Assembly (NCBI GenBank): GCA_026122225.1
Contig: JANEZZ010002682.1
Coordinates: 186,001-250,000 of the forward strand
Length of the DNA: 64,000 bases
From: Heloderma charlesbogerti
Lineage: Eukaryota; Chordata; Lepidosauria; Squamata; Helodermatidae
Reading direction: 5' to 3'
Below the pieces are notes generated by a model. The model saw only the letters and a program-made list of their open reading frames with translations. It was not told the origin of the DNA and ran no database searches. The number at the start of each line of letters is the position of its first letter. Positions within the stretch are counted from its first letter, which is position 1. Of the stretch, positions 1 to 10,499 are shown piece after piece. A program made the position numbers and the translations under genes.

Positions 1-1180
1 AGGGGATGCCCCTCTCTCAAGCTATTACCCACATTTTGGAGCTTAGAAGACACATGATTCAACCAGAGAAAACACAGTGGATGACTGACAAATTATTTAT
101 CCTTTCACAGATGTGTCAAAATGCAAACTATGGGGCTGTGCGTGTTCCACAAAAGCACAGAAATTAGCGCTGGGCAAAGAATTCTGGATCCTGACAATCA
201 CAACTTTTTAAAAAAAGTTTCTAGCCCTTAAGATTGTTGTAAATGTATTTGAGGGGCTGGGGCAGGAAAGACTTGAAGCTGTGTGTTCTTGACTGTATCA
301 AGGACTGGTCTTATTGGGACTCTAGAGATGCCAAGTGCTCCCATGGATTAGATATCATGTGATTTGAGATGTGAGGCTGGGCTAATTGCTGAATTTGCCA
401 CTGCGATGCATATTCGTGAATCTATTTATCCATTCTATGCATTAATACCCTGGCCTTTAAAAAGAATTTTTCCCTAACAAGAATCTCCTACCCCCACCCC
501 AATTATCACAACTATCAAACCTGCAGGGTAGGTAGTAAAATCACATACACAGTTTAGGAGTTACCAACTTCTTGCCTCTAACAGGCAAAACTTTAGCAGA
601 TGAAGCTTTTTTCTGGCATGGAGAGAAAAAGCAAAGGGAGAAAGCACACGCACTCCTGATTATGTTCAGAAAAAGACACGACAATGTTCTGCCTATTTAA
701 CCTGACTACAGAAAGCAGAGGAGCGTGACCAGCCACGGAAGCTGGCAGCCCAAAGCAGCCCCCGTGTTCAAACGTGGGGGCTCGGCCCAGGATTACACAG
801 CAAACCCACATGTGAAAGAAGGAAGGCAGGATGGGGAGGGGAGGTCTCCTGCACACATGGCCACGCACACAGGGAGGCTACGTAGAACACGGAGTTCCCC
901 CAGCGTATGTAGGAGGGTGACAGACAGGCGCCACCACCCACTCCCCGGGGCTTCTAGCGTCTACATGGCAGTCAGAAATTCAAAATAGGCAACTTCTCCA
1001 TTCTGGCCCCTATGCTAGGTCAAGGTGCACGTGGTGAATTTCCACCTGTAAGCCCCACATTCAGCTCAGGCCACTGATTCCTTTCTTTCTAATCCTATCG
1101 CCCCACGGCTGCAGGTAGTCGGTAGTAAGGAACAAGCACTCTGTACGCGCTCAGCAACACCTTCTTCTTTACCACTTAAG
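1..1180. other. No gene recognised; possible intron of a leftward gene
   Basis: Only short chance reading frames occur here, without recognisable domains. No repeat family could be named with confidence. If the CpG island to the right is the promoter of a leftward gene, this stretch would be the start of its first intron. Confidence 0.4.
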
Positions 1181-1182
1181 AG

Positions 1183-2170
1183 GTGAACCAAAGGTGCAAG
1201 AAAAGGGGCCAGATTTTTTCTCTTTCTTTCTATAGGAGAGGCAACCCCCACCCCCACCCCGAAGGAGAGAGCCCTCCAACCAAGGCAGGCAGCCGGCCGG
1301 CCAGCCAGCCTAGCAGCTGGGGTTGTGATGGTTGCAGTTTTTTGTCCCGGGGCAAACAAGCCACCGACCCACCCGCGCAAGCCAGAGTGACGCGGAGCTG
1401 CCCTTGGGCAAGCCAAGCAAACCAACGCCCGAGCCCGTTACGGCGAGGTAAACTGCCCCGGGGTTCCTTCCGAGGTAGAGCCCGCGCTTCCGAGGCGGGG
1501 AGAGGGCGCTACTGACCTGTACGAGAAGCCGGCGCGCTCGCTCTGGCCCATGGTGCGTCCTCCTGCCCGTCCGCCCAAAGCCCTCGCCGGAGAAGGGGGG
1601 AGTCCGCGCCGTCGAGCCACAGGCAAGAGGAAAGCCGCGCGCGGAGCCGCCGCCGCCGCCGCCAACTCCGCCCGGAGCCGCCGAGACAGGCAGGAAGCGA
1701 GGCTCAGCCGGCCGGAGCTGGCGCTTTCCGCGGGAGGGGCGCGCCGAGAGCGGGAGCAGCAGCCGCGCCGCCTCCGAGGCTTATGTAAAAGGCAGCCGCG
1801 CGCCCGGCAGCAGGCAAGGGCCGGCGGCGCAGGGCTCGCAGGCGTGCGGGGCGCGTCTGGGGCGCCCTCGCGCCGGCCAGGCCCGGGGGGAGGACCGGAT
1901 CGCGCGTGGGGCGCCGTCGCCGCTGCCTCGGCCGGCTTCGCTCGCTCGCTCGCTCGCTCCAAGGGAGAACTTCTCTCGCTCTCCGGCTGGGTGGAGAGGA
2001 GGAAGTCGAAGGCACGCCGCGGGGTGATGCGAGGTGGTGGTGGTGGTGGTGGTGGTTGGGGGGGGGGCGGCGGTGAGACTTTGCCTCGACTTTCAGTCCT
2101 AGACAGCAAAAGGCACCGTGGAAAAGTCAAGCAGCGCGCGCGCGCACAGACACGCTCACACCCGCGTGCA
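1183..2170 (-). promoter_or_regulatory. CpG island 1, candidate promoter and first exon of a leftward gene (SH2B3 by synteny)
   Basis: The stretch is very rich in G+C and CpG, unlike the flanking sequence. On the minus strand a start codon in a near-ideal context (ACCATGG, ATG beginning at 1551 and read leftward) is followed 35 bases later by a donor-like ACAG|GTCAGT, with the exon edge at 1517. It would encode only a dozen residues before splicing. In human the order is CUX2, PHETA1, SH2B3, with SH2B3 divergent from PHETA1, so a leftward SH2B3 start is expected here. No SH2B3 domain (dimerisation, PH or SH2) is visible, so the assignment rests on synteny alone. The long frames on both strands are proline/alanine/arginine-rich consequences of base composition. 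Confidence 0.4.
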
Positions 2171-2320
2171 GCTACACCAGGCTATTTCTCTTTTTTTTTT
2201 TTAAGAAAGGAGGAGCCGCTCTCCACTCATCTTTTCCACCCACCAGGCCGGCACATCTCACACGCGCGGCCTCCAGAGGCGGACTGCAGGTCCCATCACA
2301 CACACACACACACACACCCA
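1939..2320. repeat. Cluster of simple repeats at the CpG-island edge
   Basis: Three tracts are visible: a (CTCG)n run near 1939-1958, a (GGT)n tract followed by a G-run near 2034-2068, and (CA)n at about 2297-2318. They explain the polyglycine and polyproline stretches in the overlapping reading frames. Confidence 0.8.
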
Positions 2321-2364
2321 GACAGCTGGGGATGATGGGATTGGTAGTCTGCCACCGCATCGGA

Positions 2365-2565
2365 AGAAGGCTGGGTGTTGGGCAGACCAGAGTTCAAATC
2401 CTCACCCAGTCCTTTCAAGGAGGGGAGGGCTTGGGCCAGTCTCCCTTTCTCATGGCCTAACCTACCTGCCAGGGTTGTTGTGAGGAGCAAATGAGGGAGA
2501 GGTCCGCGTATGCCTCTGTGGAACATAGGCAGGAAGGGGCAGGATAAAAAGGCAAGAAATATGGA
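2365..2565 (+). mobile_element. tRNA-derived SINE (Sauria-like), degenerate
   Basis: A B-box-like AGTTCAAATCC is followed by the body seen in other copies here: GGGCCAGTC, then CTAACCTACC, then GGGTTGTTGTGAGGA, with an A-rich end after GATAAAAAGG. The same order of blocks occurs at 58636-58910 and 32155-32330. The 5' tRNA-like half is poorly preserved. Confidence 0.6.
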
Positions 2566-3892
2566 TGGGGTGTGTGTGTGTGGTTGGTTGGTTTTTACAT
2601 AGTCTCATAGGGACTTGCCCCTTTATGGCCTCTAGTGGCCATTTCTTTCTTGCTTCTTCAAAGGCCTCCTCAAAACTCATCATTTGGGTTCCACCATCCA
2701 GGCCTTAATTTAAGGCACCCCCCCCCCCAGGCCTCCGTTTTCTATGCCAGCACTCAACTCTGCTGCAGCCTCTGCTGGAAGAAGTGGGGAAAGTGTTCCT
2801 GAGCACCTGCAGAATGCATCTCTCAGTCTGGACTGGAGGAAGGGCTTCCTGATTTGATGGGGGGAGGTGGTGTTCCTCAGACAGATTCAGACCGCTCCAC
2901 CCGAATCTGCAACCAAACCAGGAACTGCATTCACCCTTGCTCATAAATAAGCTGGTCCTCATAAAGGTTTCGGCTGACTGTGGGTTTGGAATTTTTCTTA
3001 TGGACCCACATGGCTATTTTTGCTTTTTTGCATTAAGTAAGGTTGCAATCCTACAGTCAGTCGAAAGGGGGGGGGGAGCTTTGGAAGCAGTGTAAGTGCT
3101 GCTCTGGTGGCAGAGAGGCAGGTCTATGGGACCCCTATCCTACCAGGGGGTGGGGCTTACCCCAGATCACACATTTTTAAAAAACAGATCAGAAACAATC
3201 ATAAAAATGCAATTAAAAGCATTACATTAAAAAAACAACCCAACACCATTAAACACCAAAAATAGCAAACTAAAATGACGTTTTAAAAATTAAAACAAAT
3301 CTATAGCCTGACTTTCAACAACATTTGTATTTCCAAGGCGCCTTCTGCCAGTACAAGGAAGCAAACAAACAAACAGAAAATGAGTTTGCAGCATAAAACA
3401 CCAGAGTCAAACTTGTTTTTTAAGCAACAGAAAAATGAATGAGAGTTTGAAAAGCCTTGAAAAATAACAACCAAAAAACGTTGTTAGCAATGAAAAGACA
3501 TTTGAGGGGGCCGCTAAATATGGTGCTGTCAGCTGAGAAGGCCCTCTCTCAAAACAGAGATCCAAAGAACTGTAAAACCCGTTCTGCAGGATCAAGGGGG
3601 CTTTGGAATGGGTGTTTCTTGAATATCGCACCCACCCACATCCCACTGTTACATTGCAAAGGATTTTTAAAAGCAGCAGTTTGTGAAAAGGCATGTTTCA
3701 AGTGAAGAAGGACAATACATCAACTGGACTCAAAGGAGGGCTCGGAGGCTCCCAAAGTTGCTCTGTGGATCCCAGCCTCAGATTGTAACTGCAGGCTCCT
3801 AGGAGGCAGAGACCTGTCTCATCTGCTTACAGGTCCAATCACATTCAACTTACTTCCTAAATAATCATTTGGGATTTCTGATTGGAAACAAC
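2566..3892. other. Intergenic, no gene recognised
   Basis: A short (TG)n at about 2571-2582 and homopolymer runs (C-run near 2718, G-run near 3067) are visible. An A/T-rich stretch near 3170-3300 resembles the 3' tail of an old LINE or SINE but was not classified. Confidence 0.4.
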
Positions 3893-3925
3893 AATGGCCC
3901 TCTCTTGCAAGAAGAGAGGGCCATT
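3893..3925. repeat. Perfect 14-bp inverted repeat with 5-nt loop
   Basis: AATGGCCCTCTCTT at 3893-3906 is the exact reverse complement of 3912-3925, with GCAAG as the loop. It ends just before the CR1 fragment begins. Confidence 0.8.
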
Positions 3926-4407
3926 GACCTGATGAGAGAGTAATCCTCATATTGAGTACTGTATCCAGTTCTGTGCACCACACTTTAAGAAGACAAACTG
4001 GAGAGGCTTCAGAGAAGGGCAACAAAGATGATCAGGGGACTGGAAACAAAGCCCTTTGAGGAGAGACATGATAGCGCTCTTCAAGTACTTGAAAGGTTAT
4101 CACAGAGAGGAATGCCAGGATCTCTTCTTGACCATCCCAGAGTGCAGGACACGGAATAATGGGCCCAAATTACAGGAGGACAGATTCCGGCTGAACATCA
4201 GGAAAAACTTCCTGACTGTTAGAGCAATGTGACAATGGAACCAATTACCGGGGGAGGTGGTGGGCTCTCCCACACTGGAGGCATTCAAGATGAGTCTGGA
4301 CAGCCACCTGTCAGGGATGCTTTGACTTTGATTCCTGCATTGAGCAAGGGGTTGGACTTGATGGTCTTATAGGCCCCTTCCAACCCTACTATCCTATGAC
4401 TCTGTGA
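3926..4407 (+). mobile_element. CR1 LINE 3' fragment
   Basis: The sequence closely resembles the end of the near-intact CR1 at 18310-18840. It has the GTCCAGTTCTG block, the AACAAAGATGATCAGGGGAC block, the 'GGAAAAACTTCCTGACTGTTAGAGCAA' region and the 3'UTR block GGGTTGGACTTGATGG. It ends in degenerate copies of the ATTCTATG octamer tail. It is 5'-truncated, as usual for CR1. Confidence 0.9.
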
Positions 4408-5060
4408 ATTACGGATTAATGGAAGCACAATACATCTTCACTAAGCTGACCAAAACCCAGTGTTACAGGGTATAATGCAGCCAGTGCCCTCTGCAGGACA
4501 AGCATCTTTAGTAATTTTAACCCCCACAGGGTCAAGTTAAGAGAAAGTGCCCTGATCGTGGAACCTGACTGTAAATCTTTTTAGTGATTTAAAATTTCTA
4601 ACTGTTGTGTATTTAATTTCCTTGATTTCTACAAAGTACTTTATTTCTATGACTTAAAATCACTAAGGAGTCTTTATTTTGAAGTCACCAGGGTTCCAAA
4701 AGCCAGGCAAACAAAACATGCCTAGATAGACAGATGTATAGAATTAAAAATTAAAACATTCTAATAAAGTCTTCCCCTGAAAAATTCAGATGACAGGCCT
4801 TGAAGGAGGCATGCTAAGTCTTTGGAAGTTCCCCCGCTGTCTGCCCTGGTGTTTTATTTTAATGACATTAGGAGGAAAACAAGATCTTTGTTTTCCTGGG
4901 AGCTGAGCCCCTGCCACCATTCATGGGATCTGCAGCACACAACAAGGGTGCCTGTGTATGCTGCCTTTGCGTTTCCTTTCCTCTGGGCATCTTTTGCAGG
5001 CTCAAGAGAGCCCTTACAGCATCTTAGTCAAATTCAGTTTATTTACAGATGGGCAGGTTG
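4408..5060. other. Intergenic, nothing recognised
   Basis: The stretch is A/T-rich with scattered short frames. No repeat family or gene could be supported. Confidence 0.4.
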
Positions 5061-5129
5061 AGACGAAGCAAGAGGGGCGTGCCGGCGGTGCCGAGGGCTA
5101 CCAGAGCTTTCTGCAGTATTTTAGGCTGG

Positions 5130-5750
5130 CATAGAGGGACACAGTGCTGGCCCCAGGTGTTTGGAGGGGCTTGGGCAAGGCACCCTCAATGGGCCCCTTC
5201 CTCAATGAGTGCACATTTCACCCCTATGGTCACCAGCTGCTAGCTCCTCATCCTCTTTGTCATCATTGCTACCACTTGCTTGCTGACAGGCAGAGAGCCA
5301 GTAAGCAGGAAAGCAGGGGCATCTCCTGCTCCTCCTCCTCCCCCCACCGTTGCCTGGGCCAGAGCGAGAGGCAGATGAACCAGCAGGTCACAAGGGGTGG
5401 CAAGTGCCTGACCATGCCTGCATTTGACACTGGCCCTGGAGGGTCACACGCACCCCTATGAAAAGAGCCATCTGATGTAATTACATGTGTGCACAAGTAA
5501 GCATCTACATCTACAGCTATTGGCTATGTAGCTAAAGGGAACCTCCAGCAAAGAGGCGGTGTACCTCTAGCGAAGAGCCGCTAGGGGCAAGCCACAGGCC
5601 ATCACGTTCATTTGCTGCTTCTGAGCCTCCCAGAGGCATCTGGATGGACAAGATGCTGGACTAGGCAGACCTCTGGCTTGAGACAAGCAGGCCATTCTGG
5701 AGCTCCGATACATTTCTCATTGGTTGAAAACAGGTTTATTGGTTTGTTCA
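5130..5750. repeat. Unclassified interspersed repeat, copy A
   Basis: This stretch is alignable by eye over about 600 bases with 40580-41230. Shared blocks include CAGAGCGAGAGGCA, CCTGACCATGCCT, CATCTGATGTAATTACATG, TGTGTGCACAAGTA, and TTTCTCATTGGTTGAAAA near the end. There is no RT, transposase or clear terminal repeat. It could be a non-autonomous DNA transposon or an LTR remnant. Confidence 0.6.
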
Positions 5751-5904
5751 TTTATTTGATTTGTACCCTGCCTTTCTACCAAGAAAATGGCACTCAAGAT
5801 GGCTTACAATCATAGGAACTAAAGAACATTTTAAAAATAACAACTTGATTAAAACAACAATAAATTGTTTTAAAACAATTTAAACACAATTAAAAACACA
5901 ATTT
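5751..5904 (-). mobile_element. Probable LINE/SINE 3' tail fragment
   Basis: A TTCATTTATTTGATTTG start followed by TACCCTGCCTTTCTACC and then an A-rich unit resembles the reverse complement of a squamate LINE/SINE 3' end. Similar remnants occur near 12460-12590 and 60053-60140. The family is not certain. Confidence 0.4.
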
Positions 5905-6018
5905 AGGGCGCAATTCCATGCATGTATGGACAGAAAAAAAGGCTTCCAACTCTCAGCATTCCCCAGCCTGTTGGGAATTGTGGGATCTGTCTAAACATGC
6001 ACAGGATTGCCCCCTAAA
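5905..6018. mobile_element. Short palindromic MITE (GTGCAATCC terminus)
   Basis: The left end TTAGGGCGCAATTCCATGCA and the right end TGCACAGGATTGCCCCCTAA are inverted copies. The inner arms CAGCATTCCCCAGCCTG and GGGAATTGTGGGAT are a degraded form of the CTCCCAGCATTCCCCAGCC hairpin seen in the other copies. TTA/TAA flanks both ends. Confidence 0.7.
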
Positions 6019-6831
6019 ATGACTAACTTAGGTCCCATTGATCTCAGTTAGTCTAAGTATGACTGAATTTGTCCAACCCAGTGTTTTTATCTTGCTTTCC
6101 CCTTCTGAGTTGAAGGCAACTAAGCGTCTAAAAGCAATGACCAACAATACAATGACTAAAAGCAAATGCTGAAAAGCTGCAGAAAAAGACAAATAATCAA
6201 GTACTAATAGAGAGCACCAGGTAATACAGTGACAATACTCAAACAGCAATGGATAAAACATTGTCTGGCACCGAATTTCCCCTTTTCACTGCTGCTCCAC
6301 AGATGTTGGCCTTGCATGCTCTCTAAGCGAGTTGGACAGTTTCTCCGGCTTTTGGCTTAACACCCCCCCCACACACACACACACACACCGCAGAAGGGAT
6401 GGTGCCACTGCATGTTCCCCCAGGGGCCGTTACTCAGCAAGGCCAAGCCAGGGGTCAAAGTGTGCCTTGAACGGCGAGCATCTGTTATTTTGCAACCAGC
6501 ATGAATAGCCAAACTCACCCTTGCATGCTCAGTGTGACCTAAAAATAACTTGGACTTCCAAGGAAAACAGCTGCCCTGGCAGCCTATGGAAGTCAGCGGC
6601 CGCCTTTCTGACTCCTACGGCTCATCAGTGTGGTAAAAAGAGCAAGAGGCCTGTGTCACCCACAGAGAAAGATGGGCTGTGTGAAAATGGCCATGTTTAT
6701 CCCTTCACTGAGCCTATAATTTCATGCTCTGTTCTCTTCTTGAAGTGATGGGAAGTTGACAGTCAGTGGCATTCACACTTTACGTGTTTAGAAGCTCACT
6801 TAAATTGTTTGTGTACACCAGGAGTGTTGAA
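6019..6831. other. Intergenic, simple repeat only
   Basis: A (CA)n tract lies near 6371-6388. A TTAGGTCCCATTGATCTCAG motif near 6029 resembles a common squamate palindromic repeat. No gene is visible. Confidence 0.4.
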
Positions 6832-7110
6832 GTTCATTCAGCCCGAGGGTCAAATTTCATTTAAGAGAAAAGGGGGGGGGATATGCTGGCAGTGGGCAGG
6901 GCTGGAGGCAAAAGGGGGGGGGCAAGGAAAAGGAGCAGAGTCAAAATACCAGCATATTGTAGCTTAAAGCTCTGCCTGCCAGTAATGAAGCCCTAGGAGA
7001 GGCATTTCAACTTTTCAGAATAAGGGGAAAACAGTGCTACAGTCAGGAAACTACAAAACAACAGTCAGGAGAAAGGGGGTGGGTTTTGCACTCCTGCTGT
7101 ACACCTAACA
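6832..7110 (+). mobile_element. hAT-like non-autonomous element, copy 1
   Basis: It begins with GTGTTGAAGTTCATTCAGCC and contains GCCAGTAATGAAGCCC, GAGAGGCATTTCAACTTTTC and AATACCAGCATATTGTAG. The same blocks occur in the same order at 8283, 26785 and (minus) 29100. A better-preserved terminus, CAGGGATGTTGAACTTCTTT on the minus strand at about 62240-62259, fits a hAT-type CAGGG end. Confidence 0.6.
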
Positions 7111-7499
7111 GCAACAAAAAAAAGGATGTTAGAAGCGGCCTTTATTAATCCCCAAGTCTGGAATCAAGGCATTTTGCTAGTAGAGACATAGCAGGAAATG
7201 GCACCCTCCACCTGTCCAAATCAAGGTACACAGCACCCAACCCTATCCCATTGCAACCATCAATATGCTTGGCACATGAGCCAGAAAATCCCACAAGCAT
7301 TTCTTCCCCATCCCTGGCAGTAAAAATACAATAATAACAAATAACTAACCATTGGCTGCCCTTTCAAGACACCCAAGCTCTCCTGCCTGCTGGCAGCTGC
7401 CTCACTCTGCCTAATGGTAGGGAGATTTGTAATTCAGTAAATAAGTAAGGTTGAAGTGCCATCTAGTGGCCGTTGCTCCAAAAGACAGGTCTAGAACCA

Positions 7500-7750
7500 A
7501 TGGGTGAAATTGCTGGGGAGCAGATTTTGGCTAAGCATTAGGAGAAACTTCCCAGCACTGAGAGCTGTTCAGCAGTGGGACAGGCTGCCTTGGGAGGTGG
7601 TGAGTTCTCCTTTGCTGGAAGTATTTAAGCAGAGGCTGGATGGCCATCTGTCAGGGATGCTGTAGCTGCACCCTGAAGTGCAGAGCCTGCATTGAGCAGG
7701 GGATTGGACTAGATGATCTCTGAGGTCCCTTCCAACTCTATGATTCTAAT
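7500..7750 (+). mobile_element. CR1 LINE 3' fragment, a second subfamily
   Basis: It contains GGAGAAACTTCCCAGCACTG, TGGGAGGTGGTGAGTTCTCC, the CATCTGTCAGGGATGCT block and the 3' end TCCCTTCCAACTCTATGATT. It differs from the main CR1 family at many positions, so it is a different and probably older subfamily. Confidence 0.85.
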
Positions 7751-8282
7751 TGCTGGCTAAAGGCCCTTGTTCATCACCCTCCATTCTGTTTTATCAGGGC
7801 TCAAAGCCACCATGTTCTCTTGCTCTCATGAGAGTGGCAAGGACTAGGGTGGCCACTTTGCTTTTTCAAAAAGAGGAAATGCATCCCTAAAAAAGAGGAC
7901 AAAAGACAGTGCCAATTTGCATATGCTCATGTATATGTGTAGATGGAAATTTAGGAATTATTCTTATATAAAGAGAAATACAGTAAATCCCACCATAGTG
8001 TGGAAGATTGTGACCCAGGTGACCGGAGCACCTACCTGTTCAGCATGCTGTCCAGGATGGGCCACAGTTCTTATGGTTATTTACCTTTAAAGCAGAATTG
8101 GACAGCCCTTCAAACAGAGGACTGTTCTCTGTAAAAGAAGGACACATGGCCACCTGTGTGAATGACTGTGTTTGAATGTTAATGTGCACAATAAGGGAGC
8201 TCCTTGGAATTTGGGGGGTGGCTCTGTTTGGGACCAGATGGCTAGTTAGGCCCAGAGGTCTGGCTTTGGAGGCCTCAGGTGG
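7751..8282. other. Intergenic, nothing recognised
   Basis: Only short chance frames are present. No repeat family is named. Confidence 0.4.
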
Positions 8283-8640
8283 TGTTGAACATCTTTCAGT
8301 CTGAGGGCCAAATTCCATTCCAGAAAAGCTCTCCGGAGCTGCATTCTAGTGATGGGTGGGGCCAAAGGCAAAAGGGGTGGGGTGAAAAATACCAGCATTT
8401 TGTAGTTTAAAGCTCTGGCTGCCAGTAAGGACGCCTTAGGAGAGGCATTCCAACCTTTCAGAATGGGGGAAAAACTGCACAAAAACTGGGAAACCACCAT
8501 ACAACCGGTGATTGGGAGAAAGGGGCTGGGGCCAGGGGAAGGGGCTGGGGAAGGGGTGTGGTTGCCTAGAGGGCTGGGTCGGGACCCCAGGAGGAACAGG
8601 TTTGGCCCCCAGGTCTGAAGCTCTCCAGTCATGCTTTAAA
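8283..8640 (+). mobile_element. hAT-like non-autonomous element, copy 2
   Basis: It starts GTGTTGAACATCTTTCAGTC and carries CCAAATTCCATTCCAGAA, ATACCAGCATTTTGTAGTTT and GAGAGGCATTCCAACCTTTC. It is the most complete copy on the left side of the window and includes G-rich tandem GGGGCTGGGG repeats near 8521-8560. Confidence 0.65.
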
Positions 8641-8984
8641 GCAACACTCCTTGTTTTGCATAATTGTGAATGTTGGTCTCCCCAAAGCTACTAACTTGGC
8701 AGAGGGATTGCAGCCCATGTGTGTGTGCTAGCAGAGAGGGTAGTGGGCCCCTTAGCTGTCTCTGGGCCTCCACACTGCTGATGTCAGCCACAACCTGCGC
8801 TATTCTATTCTAGTCCGAAGAGGAGCTAGAATCCCTCCAACAGCAGTGCTCTTGTTCAGCCAGCTGTGCTTTCTCCCAGGATGCAGTAAGCTACTGGGGC
8901 CTCAAGCAAACCCGTTCACTTTCTCTGCTGACATTCAACAGCCTGTGAACTCCTAGTGATCACTGAACAGTCTCAGTTCTCACA

Positions 8985-9008
8985 GAGCTCTGTGTGTGTG
9001 TGTGTGGG
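8985..9008. repeat. (TG)n microsatellite
   Basis: A TG tract followed by a G-run abuts the BovB fragment to its right. Confidence 0.85.
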
Positions 9009-9009
9009 G

Positions 9010-9232
9010 GGGTTGTTGTTCAGTCGTTCAGTCGTGTCCGACTCTTCGTGACCCCATGGACCATAGCACGCCAGGCCTCCCTGTCCTGCGCTCTCCCGGA
9101 GCGTGCTCAAGTCCATATTCATTGCATCGGTGATGCTATCTAGCCATCTCATCCTCTGCCGTCCCCTGCTCCTTTTGCCTTCAGTCTTTTCCAGCATCAG
9201 GGTCTTTTCCAGGGAATTTTCTTTTTGCATGG
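9010..9232 (-). mobile_element. BovB LINE 3' end fragment
   Basis: The minus strand encodes the ORF2 C-terminal signature, starting KENSLEKTLMLEKTEGK, then RQRMRWLDSITDAM. The 3' end is GTCGTTCAGTCG followed by (TTG)n as read on the + strand. It is 5'-truncated to about 220 bp. Strikingly similar 3' ends are known from ruminant and squamate BovB elements. Confidence 0.9.
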
Positions 9233-9384
9233 GTTACCCCCATTAAAAATGGCTGGGGTTGATGAGAGTTGTAGTCCAAAACATCTGAAGGGCACCAGGT
9301 TGCATTTAACCCTTATGGGAGCATTCTTATCCTATCTTACATTTCCTTATTAAATCAGCTGGTGCATGTCTCTCTCTCACACAG

Positions 9385-9621
9385 GACTTGGGTGGTAGGC
9401 CCGTACTTGGTTACAGACAGCCACCCAACCTAAAAAGGATACTGGCCACCCCCAACAGACCTGGTGACAGAGATACAGACACTGGAACCAGACCCAAATA
9501 CCAATTCTGTCCCCATAGCTACTCTGGACCTAATAATGCCATCCACAGCAGCTGGGCTCCACACACCCTTGTCTTCCAGTGTGACAGATGCCATCATTTG
9601 CCAGCATTCTACATAGGACAA
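9385..9621 (+). pseudogene. Penelope-like element fragment, left part (before nested BovB)
   Basis: The frame reads from 'GYRQPPNLKRILA' to 'HLPAFYIGQ'. The RxPxNLKxxL motif followed by a Cys/His linker and Y-I-G-Q resembles the RT-to-GIY-YIG linker of Penelope-like elements. The frame resumes after the BovB insertion as 'GQTGQSLHKSVSGHDSGIR'. The reading is by pattern only; a DIRS-like or unrelated origin is not excluded. Confidence 0.5.
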
Positions 9622-9975
9622 GGAGAAGACTCTTACGAGTCCCCTGGACTGCAAGGAGGTCAAATCAGTCAATCCTAAAGGAAATCAACCCTGAGTGCTC
9701 GTTGGAAGGACAGAGACTGAAGCTGAAGCTCAAATATTTTGGCCACCTAATGCGAAGAGAAAACTCTCTGGAAAAGACCCTGATGCTGGGAAAGACTGAA
9801 GGCAAAAGGAGTAGGGGATGGCAGAGGATGAGATGGCTAGATAGCATCACCGATGCAATGAATATGGACTTGAGCACGCTCCGGGAGAGAGCGCAGGACA
9901 GGAAGGCCTGGCATGCTGTGGTCCATGGGGTCACGAAGAGTCGGACACGTCTGAACGACTGAACAACAACAACAA
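9622..9975 (+). mobile_element. BovB LINE 3' end with target-site duplication
   Basis: The frame encodes 'LLRVPWTARRSNQSILKEIN' and 'YFGHLMRRENSLEKTLMLGK', then the RWLDSITDAM and VTKSRTRLND motifs, ending in an (AAC)n tail. It is flanked by an 11-bp direct repeat, ACATAGGACAA, at 9611-9621 and 9976-9986. The insertion is therefore clean and fairly young. It splits the Penelope-like frame. Confidence 0.93.
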
Positions 9976-10390
9976 ACATAGGACAAACAGGCCAGTCTCT
10001 GCACAAAAGCGTAAGTGGACACGATTCTGGCATCAGGAATGGCCAGGTTTGGGGGGGGGGTTCAACCTCCCAGGACACTTGTCAATGACCATTTCATTTT
10101 TGAACAAAGGAAATACCACAGACAGAAATCGACGTGTCACTGCTGAAGTACGCAGCGCATCGAGAGATTCAGCTTTGCTTCCTGTGGTTTGAATAAGGGC
10201 AAAGGTGGCTTTTGTTTCAATCACCCACATATGTGCATTGGCCCGCTGTTGCAGGCACTGTGGACTGTACTTTTTTTTGCATTTCAAGCCTACAGAATTT
10301 CCATTCCGCCCTCCTGCATGTGTAGCTAGGTCTGCTGATGGGAGGTCCACACTCCATGCATCTGATGAAGTGGACAAGCTTCCACCAGAA
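9976..10390 (+). pseudogene. Penelope-like element fragment, right part
   Basis: It continues the GIY-YIG-like frame, 'GQTGQSLHKSVSGHDSGIR', then 'FNLPGHLSMTISFLNKG', which matches the H-F-N-x-x-G-H pattern of Penelope-like GIY-YIG domains. Further right, TGCATCTGATGAAGTGGACA resembles the 3' region of reptile Penelope-like repeats. Frame breaks show that it is dead. Confidence 0.5.
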
Positions 10391-10498
10391 TAAGAGCACA
10401 ATCCTATGCATGTTTAGACAGGAAAAAAAGTCCTGCAACTCCCAGCCAGCTATGCTAGCTGGGGAACGCTGGGAGTTGTAGGACTCTTTTTCTAGGAA
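10391..10498. mobile_element. Short palindromic MITE (GTGCAATCC terminus)
   Basis: The left arm is GCACAATCCTATGCATGTTT, then GTCCTGCAACTCCCAGC. The right arm is CGCTGGGAGTTGTAGGACT. The right terminus is missing after 10495, so this copy is truncated next to the CpG island. Confidence 0.75.
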
Positions 10499-10499
10499 T

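Noticed and set aside
1550..2335. Long plus-strand frame (261 codons) in CpG island 1, and overlapping minus frames
   Set aside because: The composition is Arg/Ala/Pro/Gly from high G+C, with frames on both strands and no domain. It is a CpG-island artefact.
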